Assembly (NCBI GenBank): GCA_028289445.1
Contig: JANQPO010000018.1
Coordinates: forward strand, 1-53,619
Origin: Tepidamorphaceae bacterium
GTDB lineage: Bacteria; Pseudomonadota; Alphaproteobacteria; Rhizobiales; JAKSCL01
DNA length: 53,619 bases
Direction: 5' to 3'
Shown: positions 26,098-34,680 of the stretch, piece after piece
How positions within the stretch are numbered: position 1 is the stretch's first letter
How the letters are laid out: the number at the start of each line of letters is the position of its first letter
Notes under the pieces: generated by a model
Databases searched by the model: none
Told to the model about the DNA's origin: nothing
Seen by the model: only the letters and a program-made list of their open reading frames with translations
Made by a program: the position numbers and the translations under genes

Positions 26098-27189
26098 ATG
26101 TCCATTCTTTCGACACTCACCCGGCGTTGTCTGCTTGGCGTGGCCGCTGTCGCGGTGATGACCAGCCCGGCGCTCGCCGAAGTAGATCTCTCCGGCAAGA
26201 CCGTTGAGTGGGTTATACCGTTCTCAGAATCCGGCGGATCGGCCAAGTGGGCGAATTTCTTCGCGCCGCTCCTGTCCGAGGCCTTGCCAGGCAGTCCGAC
26301 TGTCGTTGTCAAGTTCATGCCGGGCGCCGGTTCGACCAAGGGCGCCAACTGGTTCCAAAAGGAAAAGGCTGGAGACGGCACGCTGCTCTTCGGTACGTCC
26401 GGATCGACTCAGTTCCCCTATCTGCTCGACGATCCACGCGTTCGCTACGAGTACAAGGATTGGGAAGTCGTGATGGCATCGGGTACCGGTGGTGTTGCTT
26501 ATCTTGACGCCGAAACCGGCGCGAAGTTCGACGGCAGCGCCAATGGGCTCAAAGGCATCGACTTCATCTACGGGTCGCAGGGTGCCACGCGTCTTGACCT
26601 GGTGCCGCTTCTGGCCTGGCAGATGCTCGGCATGAGCGTCGAGCCGGTGTTCGGCATCAAGGGCCGCGGCGATGGCCGTCTCATGTTCGAGCGTGGCGAG
26701 GCGAACATCGACTACCAGACCTCGTCTAGCTATCTGAAGGGTTCGATGCCGCTGGTTGAAGCTGGTACCGCCGTTCCGATGATGTCATGGGGTGCGCTTG
26801 ACGCCGATGGCAACATTGTGCGCGACCCGACATTCCCGGACATCCCGACGTTCAAGGAAGTCTGCGAGGCGACCGAGGGTTGCGAGACTTCCGGCGAGAC
26901 GTGGGACGCCTGGAAGGCCTTTTTCGTTGCCGGCTTCCCGGTTCAGAAGATGGCGTTCCTGCCGGCCGGCACCGACGCGGAGATCGTCGACACGTTCGCG
27001 AAAGCGTTCGAAACCGTGAAAAGTCGTGCCGACTTTGCCGAGATTTCGGCGGCGCGTCTGGGCAAGTATCCGGTCTACACGGGTGGTGGCGCGTCGTCTG
27101 CCTTGTCGCAGGCCATCTCGGTTAACGACGACGCCAAGGGCTTCGTTAAAGGCTGGCTGAAAGAAGCCTACGGGGTCGAGCTGAAGTAA
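26098..27189 (+). CDS. tctC: Tripartite tricarboxylate transporter binding protein (TctC/Bug family)
   Basis: A 363-residue periplasmic binding protein, longer than the roughly 320 residues usual for Bug proteins. ATG 26098 follows GGGAGG by 7 bases. A signal peptide (RRCLLGVAAVAVMTSPALA) precedes the mature start at EVDLSGKTVEW. The family block VIPFSESGGSAKWANFFAPLL and the later MPGAGSTKGANW loop, which contacts the carboxylate ligand in Bug structures, are present. Two cysteines near residue 260 (VCEATEGCE) could form a disulphide. It feeds the fused TctAB permease downstream after an intergenic hairpin. The ligand is inferred to be a di- or tricarboxylate. Confidence 0.88.
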   Translation: MSILSTLTRRCLLGVAAVAVMTSPALAEVDLSGKTVEWVIPFSESGGSAKWANFFAPLLSEALPGSPTVVVKFMPGAGSTKGANWFQKEKAGDGTLLFGTSGSTQFPYLLDDPRVRYEYKDWEVVMASGTGGVAYLDAETGAKFDGSANGLKGIDFIYGSQGATRLDLVPLLAWQMLGMSVEPVFGIKGRGDGRLMFERGEANIDYQTSSSYLKGSMPLVEAGTAVPMMSWGALDADGNIVRDPTFPDIPTFKEVCEATEGCETSGETWDAWKAFFVAGFPVQKMAFLPAGTDAEIVDTFAKAFETVKSRADFAEISAARLGKYPVYTGGGASSALSQAISVNDDAKGFVKGWLKEAYGVELK

Positions 27190-27201
27190 GCTACCCAATG
27201 A

Positions 27202-27230
27202 CCCGGCTCCGCCGCAGAAGCGGGGCCGGG
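27202..27230. terminator. Hairpin between tctC and the TctAB permease gene
   Basis: cccggc (27202-27207) and ccgc (27209-27212) pair with gcgg (27220-27223) and gccggg (27225-27230), with one T-G wobble between the arms and a 7-base loop. It starts 12 bases after the tctC stop. No T-run follows. The position repeats what is seen after the other transporter binding-protein genes of this window. Confidence 0.6.
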
Positions 27231-27271
27231 CACCGCACTGACACGGCTAAAGGCTTGGGGAGGGCCGGCCG

Positions 27272-29302
27272 ATGGAATTCATGACCGTTGCACTGCCGGC
27301 ACTGAACGAGGCCTTTGGGCTGATCCTTCAGCCGGCTGTTTTGAGTTATCTGGTCCTTGGCGTCGTCATGGGCCTTGCCGTCGGCGTGTTCCCCGGACTG
27401 GGCGGCATCGCCGGACTGTCTCTCCTCCTGCCTTTCATGTTCGGGATGGAGCCTGTTCTGGGCCTGGCGCTCATGGTCGGCATGGTCGCGGTCGTTCCCA
27501 CATCGGACACGTTCGCGTCGGTCCTGATGGGCATTCCGGGCTCGTCGGCCTCTCAGGCGACGGTCCTCGACGGGTTCCCGATGGCCAAAAAGGGCGAGGC
27601 GGCAAGGGCCCTGTCTGCGGCATTTGCCTCGTCGCTGTTCGGCGGCCTGGTGGGCGCCACCTTCCTGACCTTCTTCGTCTTGATCGCCCGACCGCTGGTT
27701 CTGGCGTTCGGTCTTCCGGAAATGCTGATGGTGACCGTGCTGGGACTCTCCATGGTCGCCATCCTGGCCGGGCGGATCGCGCTGAAGGGGCTGGCCGCCG
27801 CCGGGCTTGGCCTCATGGTCGGCACGATCGGCGAGGCCGACGCCGGCGGCAGCCTCCGCATGGCCACCTATGACATTCCCTATCTGACCGACGGCCTGAA
27901 GCTGGTCATTGTCGGCCTCGGCATCTTCGCCGTTCCCGAGATCGTGGCGCTTCTGCGTCAGGACAAGTCGATCTCGAAAACCGCCGCCCTGGGCGCCGGC
28001 TGGGCCGACGGCGTGCGCGACTGGTTCAAGAATATCTGGTTGTCCGTTCGCTGTTCGGTGATCGGTGTGATGGTCGGCGTGATCCCCGGTCTGGGCGGTT
28101 CGGTGGTCGACTGGATCGCCTACGGACACGCGGTCCAGACCACCAAGGACAAGTCGAATTTCGGCAAGGGCGAGGTGCGCGGCATCGTCGGCCCGGAAAG
28201 CTCCAACAACGCCAAGGAGGGCGGCGGTCTGGTGCCGACGCTGCTGTTCGGCATTCCGGGTTCTGGTTCCATGGCGATCTTCATCGGCGCCATCGCTTTG
28301 CTCGGCTCCGGCGACATCGAAGTCGGGCCGGCGATGTTGAAGAATAATCTCGACATCACCTATTCAATCGTCTGGCTACTGGCCCTGGCCAATGTCGTCG
28401 GCACGATCCTGTGCATCGCGTCTTCGGGCGTGATCGCCAAATTGACGACCATCCGCTTCACGCTGGTCGCGCCGTTTCTCTTCATGCTGATTTCGTTCGC
28501 GGCCTTCCAGTCGGGGCAGAACCTGGCCGACCTGGTGGCTCTGTTTGCGATCGGCCTGCTGGGCATCTTCCTGCGCCGTTTCGACTGGTCGCGCCCGGCT
28601 TTTCTGATCGGGTTCGTTCTTTCGAATCCGGCCGAGACGTTCACCAACCAGGCGTACCAGATTGCCGCTAGCCGCTTCCGCAAGAGCTTCGAGGAAGGCA
28701 TCGACTACATCTTCAGCCCGATCGTGATCGTGCTTTTGATCATCACAGTCGTTTCGGTCTACTTCGGCATCCGGCAGGCCAAGATGATCCAGGCCGAAGG
28801 CGACGTTCAGTCCGGTTCGAAGCGGGCGCCGTTGATCTTCCTGCTGCTGTTCCTGGCCTATCTGGTCGTTGCGTTCATCAATGCGTCGTTGATCCCCGAT
28901 TTCGCGCTCACCGACAAGATCTTCCCGATGACCATCGGTGCCGTCGCGATCGCCTGCTGCCTCTATCTGTTGTGGCGGATGCGGGTTAGCCCGGAGACGG
29001 ACGTGATCTTCGCCGACAAGGAAGTGGCTGGCGACGACGCCAGCGCGCCGCATGGCCTATGGGCGACGCTTGCTTGGTTTGCCGGTCTTTTGGTCCTGTG
29101 TTCGATCTTCGGCTTCATCATCGCGCTGGCGATCTTCCTCATGGCTTTCTTGCGCATCCGCGGCGGCGAAAGCTGGCCGAAAGCAGCACTGTTGACGGCG
29201 TGCGGGATCGGGTTCATGTGCCTGATGGCCGGCGCGCTGAACCGCGATTTCCCGCCAGGCCTGCTTCAGTCGTTTGTCGACCTGCCGTGGCCGCTCACAT
29301 GA
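27272..29302 (+). CDS. tctA: Fused TctA-TctB tricarboxylate transporter permease
   Basis: A 676-residue membrane protein. Residues 1 to about 505 are a complete TctA large permease with about 12 membrane segments. Its signatures are FPGLGGIAGLSLLLPF near residue 42, GIPGSSASQATVLDGFPMAK near 88 and GGLVPTLLFGIPGSGSMAIF near 315. From about 515 to the end there are four further membrane segments (APLIFLLLFLAYLVV ... FPPGLL) with the spacing of the small subunit TctB. No separate tctB gene is present, so the two subunits are joined. It overlaps the next gene by 4 bases (ATGA). It works with TctC in sodium- or proton-driven carboxylate uptake. Confidence 0.9.
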   Translation: MEFMTVALPALNEAFGLILQPAVLSYLVLGVVMGLAVGVFPGLGGIAGLSLLLPFMFGMEPVLGLALMVGMVAVVPTSDTFASVLMGIPGSSASQATVLDGFPMAKKGEAARALSAAFASSLFGGLVGATFLTFFVLIARPLVLAFGLPEMLMVTVLGLSMVAILAGRIALKGLAAAGLGLMVGTIGEADAGGSLRMATYDIPYLTDGLKLVIVGLGIFAVPEIVALLRQDKSISKTAALGAGWADGVRDWFKNIWLSVRCSVIGVMVGVIPGLGGSVVDWIAYGHAVQTTKDKSNFGKGEVRGIVGPESSNNAKEGGGLVPTLLFGIPGSGSMAIFIGAIALLGSGDIEVGPAMLKNNLDITYSIVWLLALANVVGTILCIASSGVIAKLTTIRFTLVAPFLFMLISFAAFQSGQNLADLVALFAIGLLGIFLRRFDWSRPAFLIGFVLSNPAETFTNQAYQIAASRFRKSFEEGIDYIFSPIVIVLLIITVVSVYFGIRQAKMIQAEGDVQSGSKRAPLIFLLLFLAYLVVAFINASLIPDFALTDKIFPMTIGAVAIACCLYLLWRMRVSPETDVIFADKEVAGDDASAPHGLWATLAWFAGLLVLCSIFGFIIALAIFLMAFLRIRGGESWPKAALLTACGIGFMCLMAGALNRDFPPGLLQSFVDLPWPLT

Positions 29303-30378
29303 GCCAGATGGGCATTCCCTTCCTGTTCATGCGAGGCGGCACGTCGCGGGGTCCCTATTTTCGGCGCGCGGATCTGCCGGAAGACCGGGATGCGCTGTCT
29401 CAAGCGCTGATCGCCGCCGTTGGGTCGGGCCACCCGCTGAACATCGATGGGATTGGCGGCGGCAATGCCGTGACGACCAAGGTCGCTATGTTGTCGAAAT
29501 CGGACGACGACTGGGCCGATGTCGACTATTTCTTCGGTCAGGTCAGCGTTGAGGACCGGCAGGTCGACTACAAGCCGAGCTGCGGCAATATTCTTTCCGG
29601 CGTCGGCCCTGCGGCTATTGAATTGGGACTTGTGCCGGCCAATGACGGCGTGACCACCGTTAAAATCCTGGCCGTGAATACGGGCTCTAAAGTGGTCGCC
29701 GAAATCCAGACACCCGGCAACGCGGTTGTCTATGGCGGCGATGCCGCCATCGATGGCGTGCCGGGTACGGCGGCGCCGATAGCGCTCAAATTCATGGACG
29801 TCGTTGGCTCCGCCACCGGCAAGTTCTTGCCGACGGGCAACCTCCGCGACACGATCGGCGGCATCGAGGTGACCGCCATGGACGTGGCGATGCCAATGGT
29901 GATTGCCCGCGCCTCTGACTTCGGACTGACCGGATATGAGAGCCGGGAGGAATTGGACGCAAACGCCGACTTCTTCGCCCGGATGGAGCCGGTACGTATC
30001 GAAGCCGGCGCGATGATGGGCCTCGGCGACGTGACCAAATCGGTGGTGCCAAAATTCGGACTGCTGGCGCCTGCGCGCGATGGCGGAACCGTCGCGACGC
30101 GTTACTTCATGCCCTGGACGACCCATCCGACCATGGCGGTGACGGGCGCGCAGTGTCTTGCCTCTTGCGTGTTGACGCCAGGCACCGTCGCCGACCGACT
30201 TTTGGACCGGCCAACAACCTCGCCAACGACGGTGGTCTTGGAGCATCCCTCGGGAACGCTGGATGTTGTGGTCGACTTCGCAATCGACGACGGCGCGTTT
30301 CAGCTTAACTCCGCCGGCATCATTCGCACGGCGCGCAAGCTGGCAGCCGGCGAGATTTTCGTTCCCGCCCGCGCTTAG
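29299..30378 (+). CDS. PrpF/GalD-family isomerase (4-oxalomesaconate tautomerase-like)
   Basis: A 359-residue member of the PrpF family, which isomerises unsaturated tricarboxylates (methylaconitate by PrpF, 4-oxalomesaconate by GalD). The N-terminal FMRGGTSRGPYF block, DGIGGGNAVTTKVA and CGNILSGVGPAA are the diaminopimelate-epimerase-like active-site motifs; a Cys in YKPSCGN is the usual catalytic residue. ATG 29299 overlaps the permease stop. An in-frame extension to 29059 lies inside the permease gene and is rejected. Being translated together with a tricarboxylate permease, it probably acts on the imported acid. GalD is the closer fit by sequence. No gallate or protocatechuate-cleavage genes are in the window. 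Confidence 0.85.
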   Translation: MSQMGIPFLFMRGGTSRGPYFRRADLPEDRDALSQALIAAVGSGHPLNIDGIGGGNAVTTKVAMLSKSDDDWADVDYFFGQVSVEDRQVDYKPSCGNILSGVGPAAIELGLVPANDGVTTVKILAVNTGSKVVAEIQTPGNAVVYGGDAAIDGVPGTAAPIALKFMDVVGSATGKFLPTGNLRDTIGGIEVTAMDVAMPMVIARASDFGLTGYESREELDANADFFARMEPVRIEAGAMMGLGDVTKSVVPKFGLLAPARDGGTVATRYFMPWTTHPTMAVTGAQCLASCVLTPGTVADRLLDRPTTSPTTVVLEHPSGTLDVVVDFAIDDGAFQLNSAGIIRTARKLAAGEIFVPARA

Positions 30379-30389
30379 GTCGTGCGTTT

Positions 30390-30434
30390 TCCCGGACGCA
30401 CTGCAGCATGAAATGCTGACGTGCTGATCCGGGA
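30390..30434. repeat. REP-like palindromic repeat, copy 1
   Basis: A nested inverted repeat: tcccgga/tccggga outside, gcac/gtgc next and cagcat/atgctg inside a gaa loop. It starts 11 bases after the PrpF-family stop and could end that transcript. Its outer TCCCGG...CCGGGA arms recur in copy 2 (30472-30519). Confidence 0.55.
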
Positions 30435-30471
30435 TCGTTCGATGTATGGTGCTTGTGTTGCTGGCAGTGCG

Positions 30472-30519
30472 ATCCCGGTTCTGCGGTGCACCGTCAAGAC
30501 GCTGCACCGCGCCCGGGAT
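30472..30519. repeat. REP-like palindromic repeat, copy 2
   Basis: atcccgg (30472-30478) pairs with ccgggat (30513-30519), and gcggtgca (30483-30490) pairs with tgcaccgc (30503-30510), leaving a 12-base loop. The layout 'gatcccgg...ccgggatgac' is like the dispersed palindromes seen between genes in many Rhizobiales genomes. Copy 1 is 37 bases away. It also lies just past the 3' end of the minus-strand DUF4170 gene. Confidence 0.55.
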
Positions 30520-30552
30520 GACGAAGCGAGACTATTCTGATCAAGATCGCCG

Positions 30553-30798
30553 CTATTGTGAAAGCGGGGCCTCTTCTCCAGCGTCCTGTTCCTCGTCTCT
30601 CAACCGATGGAGGTGGGCGATGAAGTAGCGCATGTGGGCGTTGTCGACACTCCGCTGCGCGGCAGCCTTCCAGGCGTCGTAGGCGGTGGCGTAGTTCGGA
30701 AAAATGCCGACGATGTCGATCTCGTCGACATTGCGGAACGTGCTCTTCGAGGTGTCGACAAGCTCCCCGCCGAATACAAGATGCAGTCTGTTTGCCAT
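30553..30798 (-). CDS. Small DUF4170-family protein
   Basis: An 81-residue cytoplasmic protein starting MANRLHLVFGGELVD, with ATG 30796-30798 preceded by GGGGAGG. A frame seven codons longer has no better site. The pattern HLVFGGEL ... VDEIDIVGIFPNYATAYDAWKAAAQ ... HMRYFIAHLHRL matches DUF4170, a small alphaproteobacterial family of unknown function. It is a single gene, divergent from the seven-gene operon that begins at 31036 and separated from it by about 240 bases that must hold both promoters. Confidence 0.8.
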   Translation of the reverse strand: MANRLHLVFGGELVDTSKSTFRNVDEIDIVGIFPNYATAYDAWKAAAQRSVDNAHMRYFIAHLHRLRDEEQDAGEEAPLSQ

Positions 30799-31035
30799 GG
30801 TGGCCTCCCCTTCCGTCACTTATGTTGTCGCGACAATAGCCGCCATAGCTTTCACCACGCTTTCGCCGGGCTCTTTGCTGAGAATGGTCGCGAAATCCTG
30901 CTAACGTGCACTTGGGTGACGTGGCGTCAGCTTGTTGCAAGGTAGACGCGTTATGACAGCGCCCAATCAGATGTAATGTGTCGGTAGACGTCCTCGAAGC
31001 GACGATGCAGACCGGCACGATTGGGAGGATGAGCC

Positions 31036-32670
31036 GTGAAAGCCTCGGAACTATTCGTGAAGTGCCTCGAAAACGAGGGGGTGGAATACATCTTCGGCGT
31101 TCCGGGCGAAGAGAACATCGATGTCATGGATGCGCTGATCGACAGTCCCATCGAGTTCGTCACCACGCGGCACGAACAGGGCGCGGCGTTTATCGCCGAT
31201 GTTTATGGACGACTGACCGGGCGGGCCGGCGTGTGTTTGTCGACGCTCGGTCCGGGCGCGACCAATCTCGTCACCGGTGTCGCTGACGCGAACATGGACC
31301 GCGCGCCGATCGTCGCGATCGCCGGTCAGGGCTCGACTGCCCGGATGCACAAGGAAAGCCACCAGATTCTCGATCTGGTCAATCTGTTCGAACCGATCTC
31401 GAAATACTCAACGCAGATTCGCACCGCTGAGATCATTCCCGAGATCATTCGCAAGGCCTTCAAGACGGCCCAGGCGGAGAAGCCTGGATGCTCCTTCATC
31501 GACTTGCCGGAAAACATCGCCGGCGCCGAAGTCGGCAATCTGGCGCCGCTCAAGGTCCAGGCCGCCGTTACGCCGACCGCGCCGATTGGCAAGTGCGCCA
31601 GCGTGGCGGAGATCATCAGCAAGGCGAAGGCGCCGGTGATCATGGCCGGCAATGGCGTGGTGCGCGAGCAAGCGTCCGAAGCGTTGGTGGACTTTGCGGA
31701 GAAACTCAATGTGCCCGTCGCCACGACGTTCATGGCCAAGGGCACGATCCCGTTCAGCCATCCGCTCTGCCTGGGCGCGATCGGGCTTCAGGCGCATGAC
31801 TATGTGGCCTTCGGTTTCGACAAGGCGGATGTCGTGATCTGTGTCGGTGTCGACATGGTCGAATACCACCCGCGGCTGTGGAATCCCGATTGCGATAAGA
31901 AGATCATTCATATCGACGAGAGCCCTGCCGAGGTCGACCAGCACTACATTTTGGAGGCCGGCGTTGTCGGTGCCATCTGCGATTCCCTGGAAAGGATCGC
32001 CGCCAAGGCGAAGCGGCGCGCGGATGCTCCGGTGCACAAGCTGCACGAGGTCGTCGCCCGGGAGATCGGCGAACACAGCGGCGATACGGAGTTTCCCGTC
32101 AAGCCGCAGAAGATCATCTGGGATCTGCGCCAGGCGCTCGACAAGGAAGACATCGTCATCTCCGATGTCGGCGCACACAAGATGTGGATGGCGCGGATGT
32201 ATCAGGCCGAGGCGCCGAACACATGTATCATCTCCAACGGCTTTGCGGCCATGGGGATTGCGCTGCCAGGGGCGATCGCGGCGAAGCTCGCGAAGCCGGA
32301 TCAAAAGGCCGTCGCCGTTTGTGGTGACGCTGGCTTCATGATGAACAATCAGGAGATCGAGACTGCCATGCGGCTCGGCCTCGACATCGTGATCCTGATC
32401 TTCAACGACAACAAGTACGGCCTGATCGAGTGGCACCAGAACCGCCATTTCGGCCGTGCGACGGGGATCGACTTCAACAATCCCGATTTCGTCAAGTTCG
32501 CCGAAAGCTTCGGTGCCAAAGGCTATCGTATCGAACGGACCGAGGACTTGCTGCCGACGCTGCGCACGGCGCTTGGCGATGGTACGGTGTCGATCATCGA
32601 TTGCCCGGTGGACTACCGCGAGAACATGAAGTTGACGGCGAAACTCGGCAATCTCGTTTCGCCCATCTAA
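31036..32670 (+). CDS. Thiamine-diphosphate enzyme, acetolactate synthase/2-oxoacid decarboxylase type
   Basis: A 544-residue ThDP-dependent enzyme. Start GTG 31036 has GGGAGG 7 bases upstream. The catalytic Glu is E47 in TTRHEQGAAF. The central domain has TLGPGATNLVTGVADANMDRAPIVAI, and the cofactor motif starts GDAG at residue 430 and ends at NDNKYG. It resembles the catabolic 'acetolactate synthase large subunit' group. That group also contains proteins shown in cyanobacteria to be 2-oxoglutarate decarboxylases. No small regulatory subunit follows, arguing against biosynthetic IlvBN. It heads an operon with Fe-alcohol dehydrogenase, PHA synthase and CoA transferase. Here a decarboxylase giving an aldehyde for the dehydrogenase is a reasonable inference. 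Confidence 0.85.
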   Translation: MKASELFVKCLENEGVEYIFGVPGEENIDVMDALIDSPIEFVTTRHEQGAAFIADVYGRLTGRAGVCLSTLGPGATNLVTGVADANMDRAPIVAIAGQGSTARMHKESHQILDLVNLFEPISKYSTQIRTAEIIPEIIRKAFKTAQAEKPGCSFIDLPENIAGAEVGNLAPLKVQAAVTPTAPIGKCASVAEIISKAKAPVIMAGNGVVREQASEALVDFAEKLNVPVATTFMAKGTIPFSHPLCLGAIGLQAHDYVAFGFDKADVVICVGVDMVEYHPRLWNPDCDKKIIHIDESPAEVDQHYILEAGVVGAICDSLERIAAKAKRRADAPVHKLHEVVAREIGEHSGDTEFPVKPQKIIWDLRQALDKEDIVISDVGAHKMWMARMYQAEAPNTCIISNGFAAMGIALPGAIAAKLAKPDQKAVAVCGDAGFMMNNQEIETAMRLGLDIVILIFNDNKYGLIEWHQNRHFGRATGIDFNNPDFVKFAESFGAKGYRIERTEDLLPTLRTALGDGTVSIIDCPVDYRENMKLTAKLGNLVSPI

Positions 32671-32683
32671 ATAGGCCAGTCCC

Positions 32684-33838
32684 ATGAAATCGTTCAGTTT
32701 TCAGACGACCCGCTCCGTCCTCGCGGAGGTTGGTGCGACGGCCAAGATCGGCGAAATCCTGGCTGCGCGCGGTTGCCGGAAAGTCGCATTCATCACCGAC
32801 AAGATGATCCTCAGCCTTGGGCTTGCCGATGCGGCCTTGGACGGCCTGAAGGATGCGGGCTTGGATGTGTGGGTGTTCTCCGACGTTGAGCCGGATCCGC
32901 CCGAAGCCATGATCCTCGATGCCGTTGAGAAGGCGCGGAGCGAAAACGTCGACGGCGTCGTTTCGGTCGGTGGCGGCAGTTCGCTGGACACTGCCAAGCT
33001 GATTGCCATGCTGTTGAACAGCGATCAGCCCATCGGCGAGATGTATGGGGTCAACCTGGTGAAGGGGGAGCGGTTGCCGCTCGTCTTGGCGCCGACGACT
33101 GCCGGAACAGGCTCTGAGGTGACACCGATTGCCATCGTGACGACCGGGACTAACGAGAAGAAAGGCGTGGTTGCCCCACAACTTTTGCCGGACTGGGCGA
33201 TCCTGGACGCGGAACTGACGGTCGGTCTGCCGGCGCCGGTGACGGCCGCGACCGGTATCGACGCCATGGTCCACGCGATCGAGGCGTACACGTCGAAACG
33301 CCTGAAGAATGTCGTCTCCGACTGCCTGGCAAAGCAAGCGCTGGAGCTTCTGGGTGCCAATATCCGCAAGGCCTGTTTCACGCCTGAGGATCGCGATGCG
33401 CGCGGCCAGATGCTGCTTGGATCGATGCTGGCCGGCATGGCGTTCACGAATGCACCCGTGGCTGCCGTTCACGCCTTGGCCTATCCGCTGGGCGGGCATT
33501 TCCACGTTCCGCACGGTCTCTCAAACGCGCTCGTTCTGCCCTACGTCCTTGAGTACAACATGCCCGATGCGCGGGCGATGTACGCCGAGCTGGCGCCCAT
33601 CGTCTTTCCTGAGCTGGCGGATCAACCTGCTTCGGATCAAGCGGATGGCCTGGTCGAGGGCTTCTTGAAGCTCGGCCCGGAACTCGGCATGCAGTCGAAG
33701 CTGTCGGAGGTTGGCGTCAGCCATAACAACCTGCCCAAGCTTGCCGAAGACGCGATGAAGCAGGAGCGACTCTTGATCAACAACCCCCGCGAGATGACCT
33801 ACGACGCCGCGCACGCCATCTACGCCAAGGCGCTGTGA
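32684..33838 (+). CDS. Iron-containing alcohol dehydrogenase (group III)
   Basis: A 384-residue member of the FucO/AdhB/4-hydroxybutyrate dehydrogenase family, interconverting an aldehyde and an alcohol with NAD(H). The cofactor block is VSVGGGSSLDTAK. The four metal ligands appear as D193 and H197 (GIDAMVHAIEAY), H263 (AAVHALAYPLGG) and H277 (HVPHGLSNAL), in the spacing known from FucO. It starts 13 bases after the ThDP enzyme and ends 7 bases before phaE. Reduction of succinic semialdehyde to 4-hydroxybutyrate would link it to the polyester synthase, but the family is broad and the substrate is inference. Confidence 0.9.
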   Translation: MKSFSFQTTRSVLAEVGATAKIGEILAARGCRKVAFITDKMILSLGLADAALDGLKDAGLDVWVFSDVEPDPPEAMILDAVEKARSENVDGVVSVGGGSSLDTAKLIAMLLNSDQPIGEMYGVNLVKGERLPLVLAPTTAGTGSEVTPIAIVTTGTNEKKGVVAPQLLPDWAILDAELTVGLPAPVTAATGIDAMVHAIEAYTSKRLKNVVSDCLAKQALELLGANIRKACFTPEDRDARGQMLLGSMLAGMAFTNAPVAAVHALAYPLGGHFHVPHGLSNALVLPYVLEYNMPDARAMYAELAPIVFPELADQPASDQADGLVEGFLKLGPELGMQSKLSEVGVSHNNLPKLAEDAMKQERLLINNPREMTYDAAHAIYAKAL

Positions 33839-33845
33839 GGCTGCG

Positions 33846-34673
33846 ATGGCCGAGAAACAGCCACCGACCTTTCCGCTCTACGACGCTTGGTTGAAAGCGC
33901 AATCCGAACTGATTGAAGCGCAGCGGCCGTTCTGGGATCAAATGGCCGGTGCGATGACGGCGGGCGCCGGCGACGCCGGTGCGGCGACCGCGGCGGACAT
34001 CTGGGAGAACGCCGGCGGACAAGCGCGGGAGTGGGCAAGCCGCTTCTTCAAGGACGGGCGCTTCGAACTCAAGGGCGAGGGCATCGCGCAGGAAACGCTC
34101 CAGAAGATGCTGGACCCCAGCCAGTTCCTTTATGCGGGGTCCGACGAAATCAATCGGACGATCCAAAAACTCGTTGAAGGCCCGGAATTCGCCGACATCG
34201 GTATCTTGGAACGCCAAGCGCTCAAAGCCACACAGGAGTGGCTGGCGCTGCGTGAGGCAAGCGCTGCCTATCGGATCGTCGTCGCGAACGCGTGGACGCG
34301 CGCCTTTCAGCTTTTTTCCAAAGAGATGGCCGACAACCCGGCGCTCTGGAAAGAGGGCTTGCGCGCTGTCACCAACCGCTGGCTCGAGATCGCCAATGAT
34401 GAGCTGATCGCCACGCAGCGTACCGACGATTTCCTGGAGGCGCAGCGCAAGCTGTTGCGCGCCGGCGTCGATTATCGCATTCGCGAGCGCGAGATGGTGG
34501 AAGTGTGGTGCGAGACCCACTCGATCCCGACCCGCACGGAAGTCGACGATCTGCATGAAACGGTTTATCGGCTGCGCCGGGAAATGCGCGACTTGAAGAA
34601 GCAGGTTGATGCCCTGAAGACACCAGCCCGCAAGCCGGCACGCAAAAAGGCCGCGCGGTCCGGTGAGGGGTGA
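33846..34673 (+). CDS. phaE: Class III PHA synthase accessory subunit PhaE
   Basis: A 275-residue protein that matches PhaE, the non-catalytic subunit of class III polyhydroxyalkanoate synthases. The N-terminus PLYDAWLKAQSELIEAQRPFWDQM and the C-terminal SRTEVDD-like stretch IPTRTEVDDLHETVYRLRRE, which is followed by a coiled coil, are the family's marks. It is shorter than the PhaE of purple sulphur bacteria (about 350 residues). The last 20 residues are a Lys/Arg/Ala-rich basic tail, unusual for the family. It is 7 bases upstream of phaC, the normal phaE-phaC arrangement of this class. It should form a complex with PhaC on the granule surface. Confidence 0.85.
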   Translation: MAEKQPPTFPLYDAWLKAQSELIEAQRPFWDQMAGAMTAGAGDAGAATAADIWENAGGQAREWASRFFKDGRFELKGEGIAQETLQKMLDPSQFLYAGSDEINRTIQKLVEGPEFADIGILERQALKATQEWLALREASAAYRIVVANAWTRAFQLFSKEMADNPALWKEGLRAVTNRWLEIANDELIATQRTDDFLEAQRKLLRAGVDYRIREREMVEVWCETHSIPTRTEVDDLHETVYRLRREMRDLKKQVDALKTPARKPARKKAARSGEG

Positions 34674-34680
34674 AACGCTG

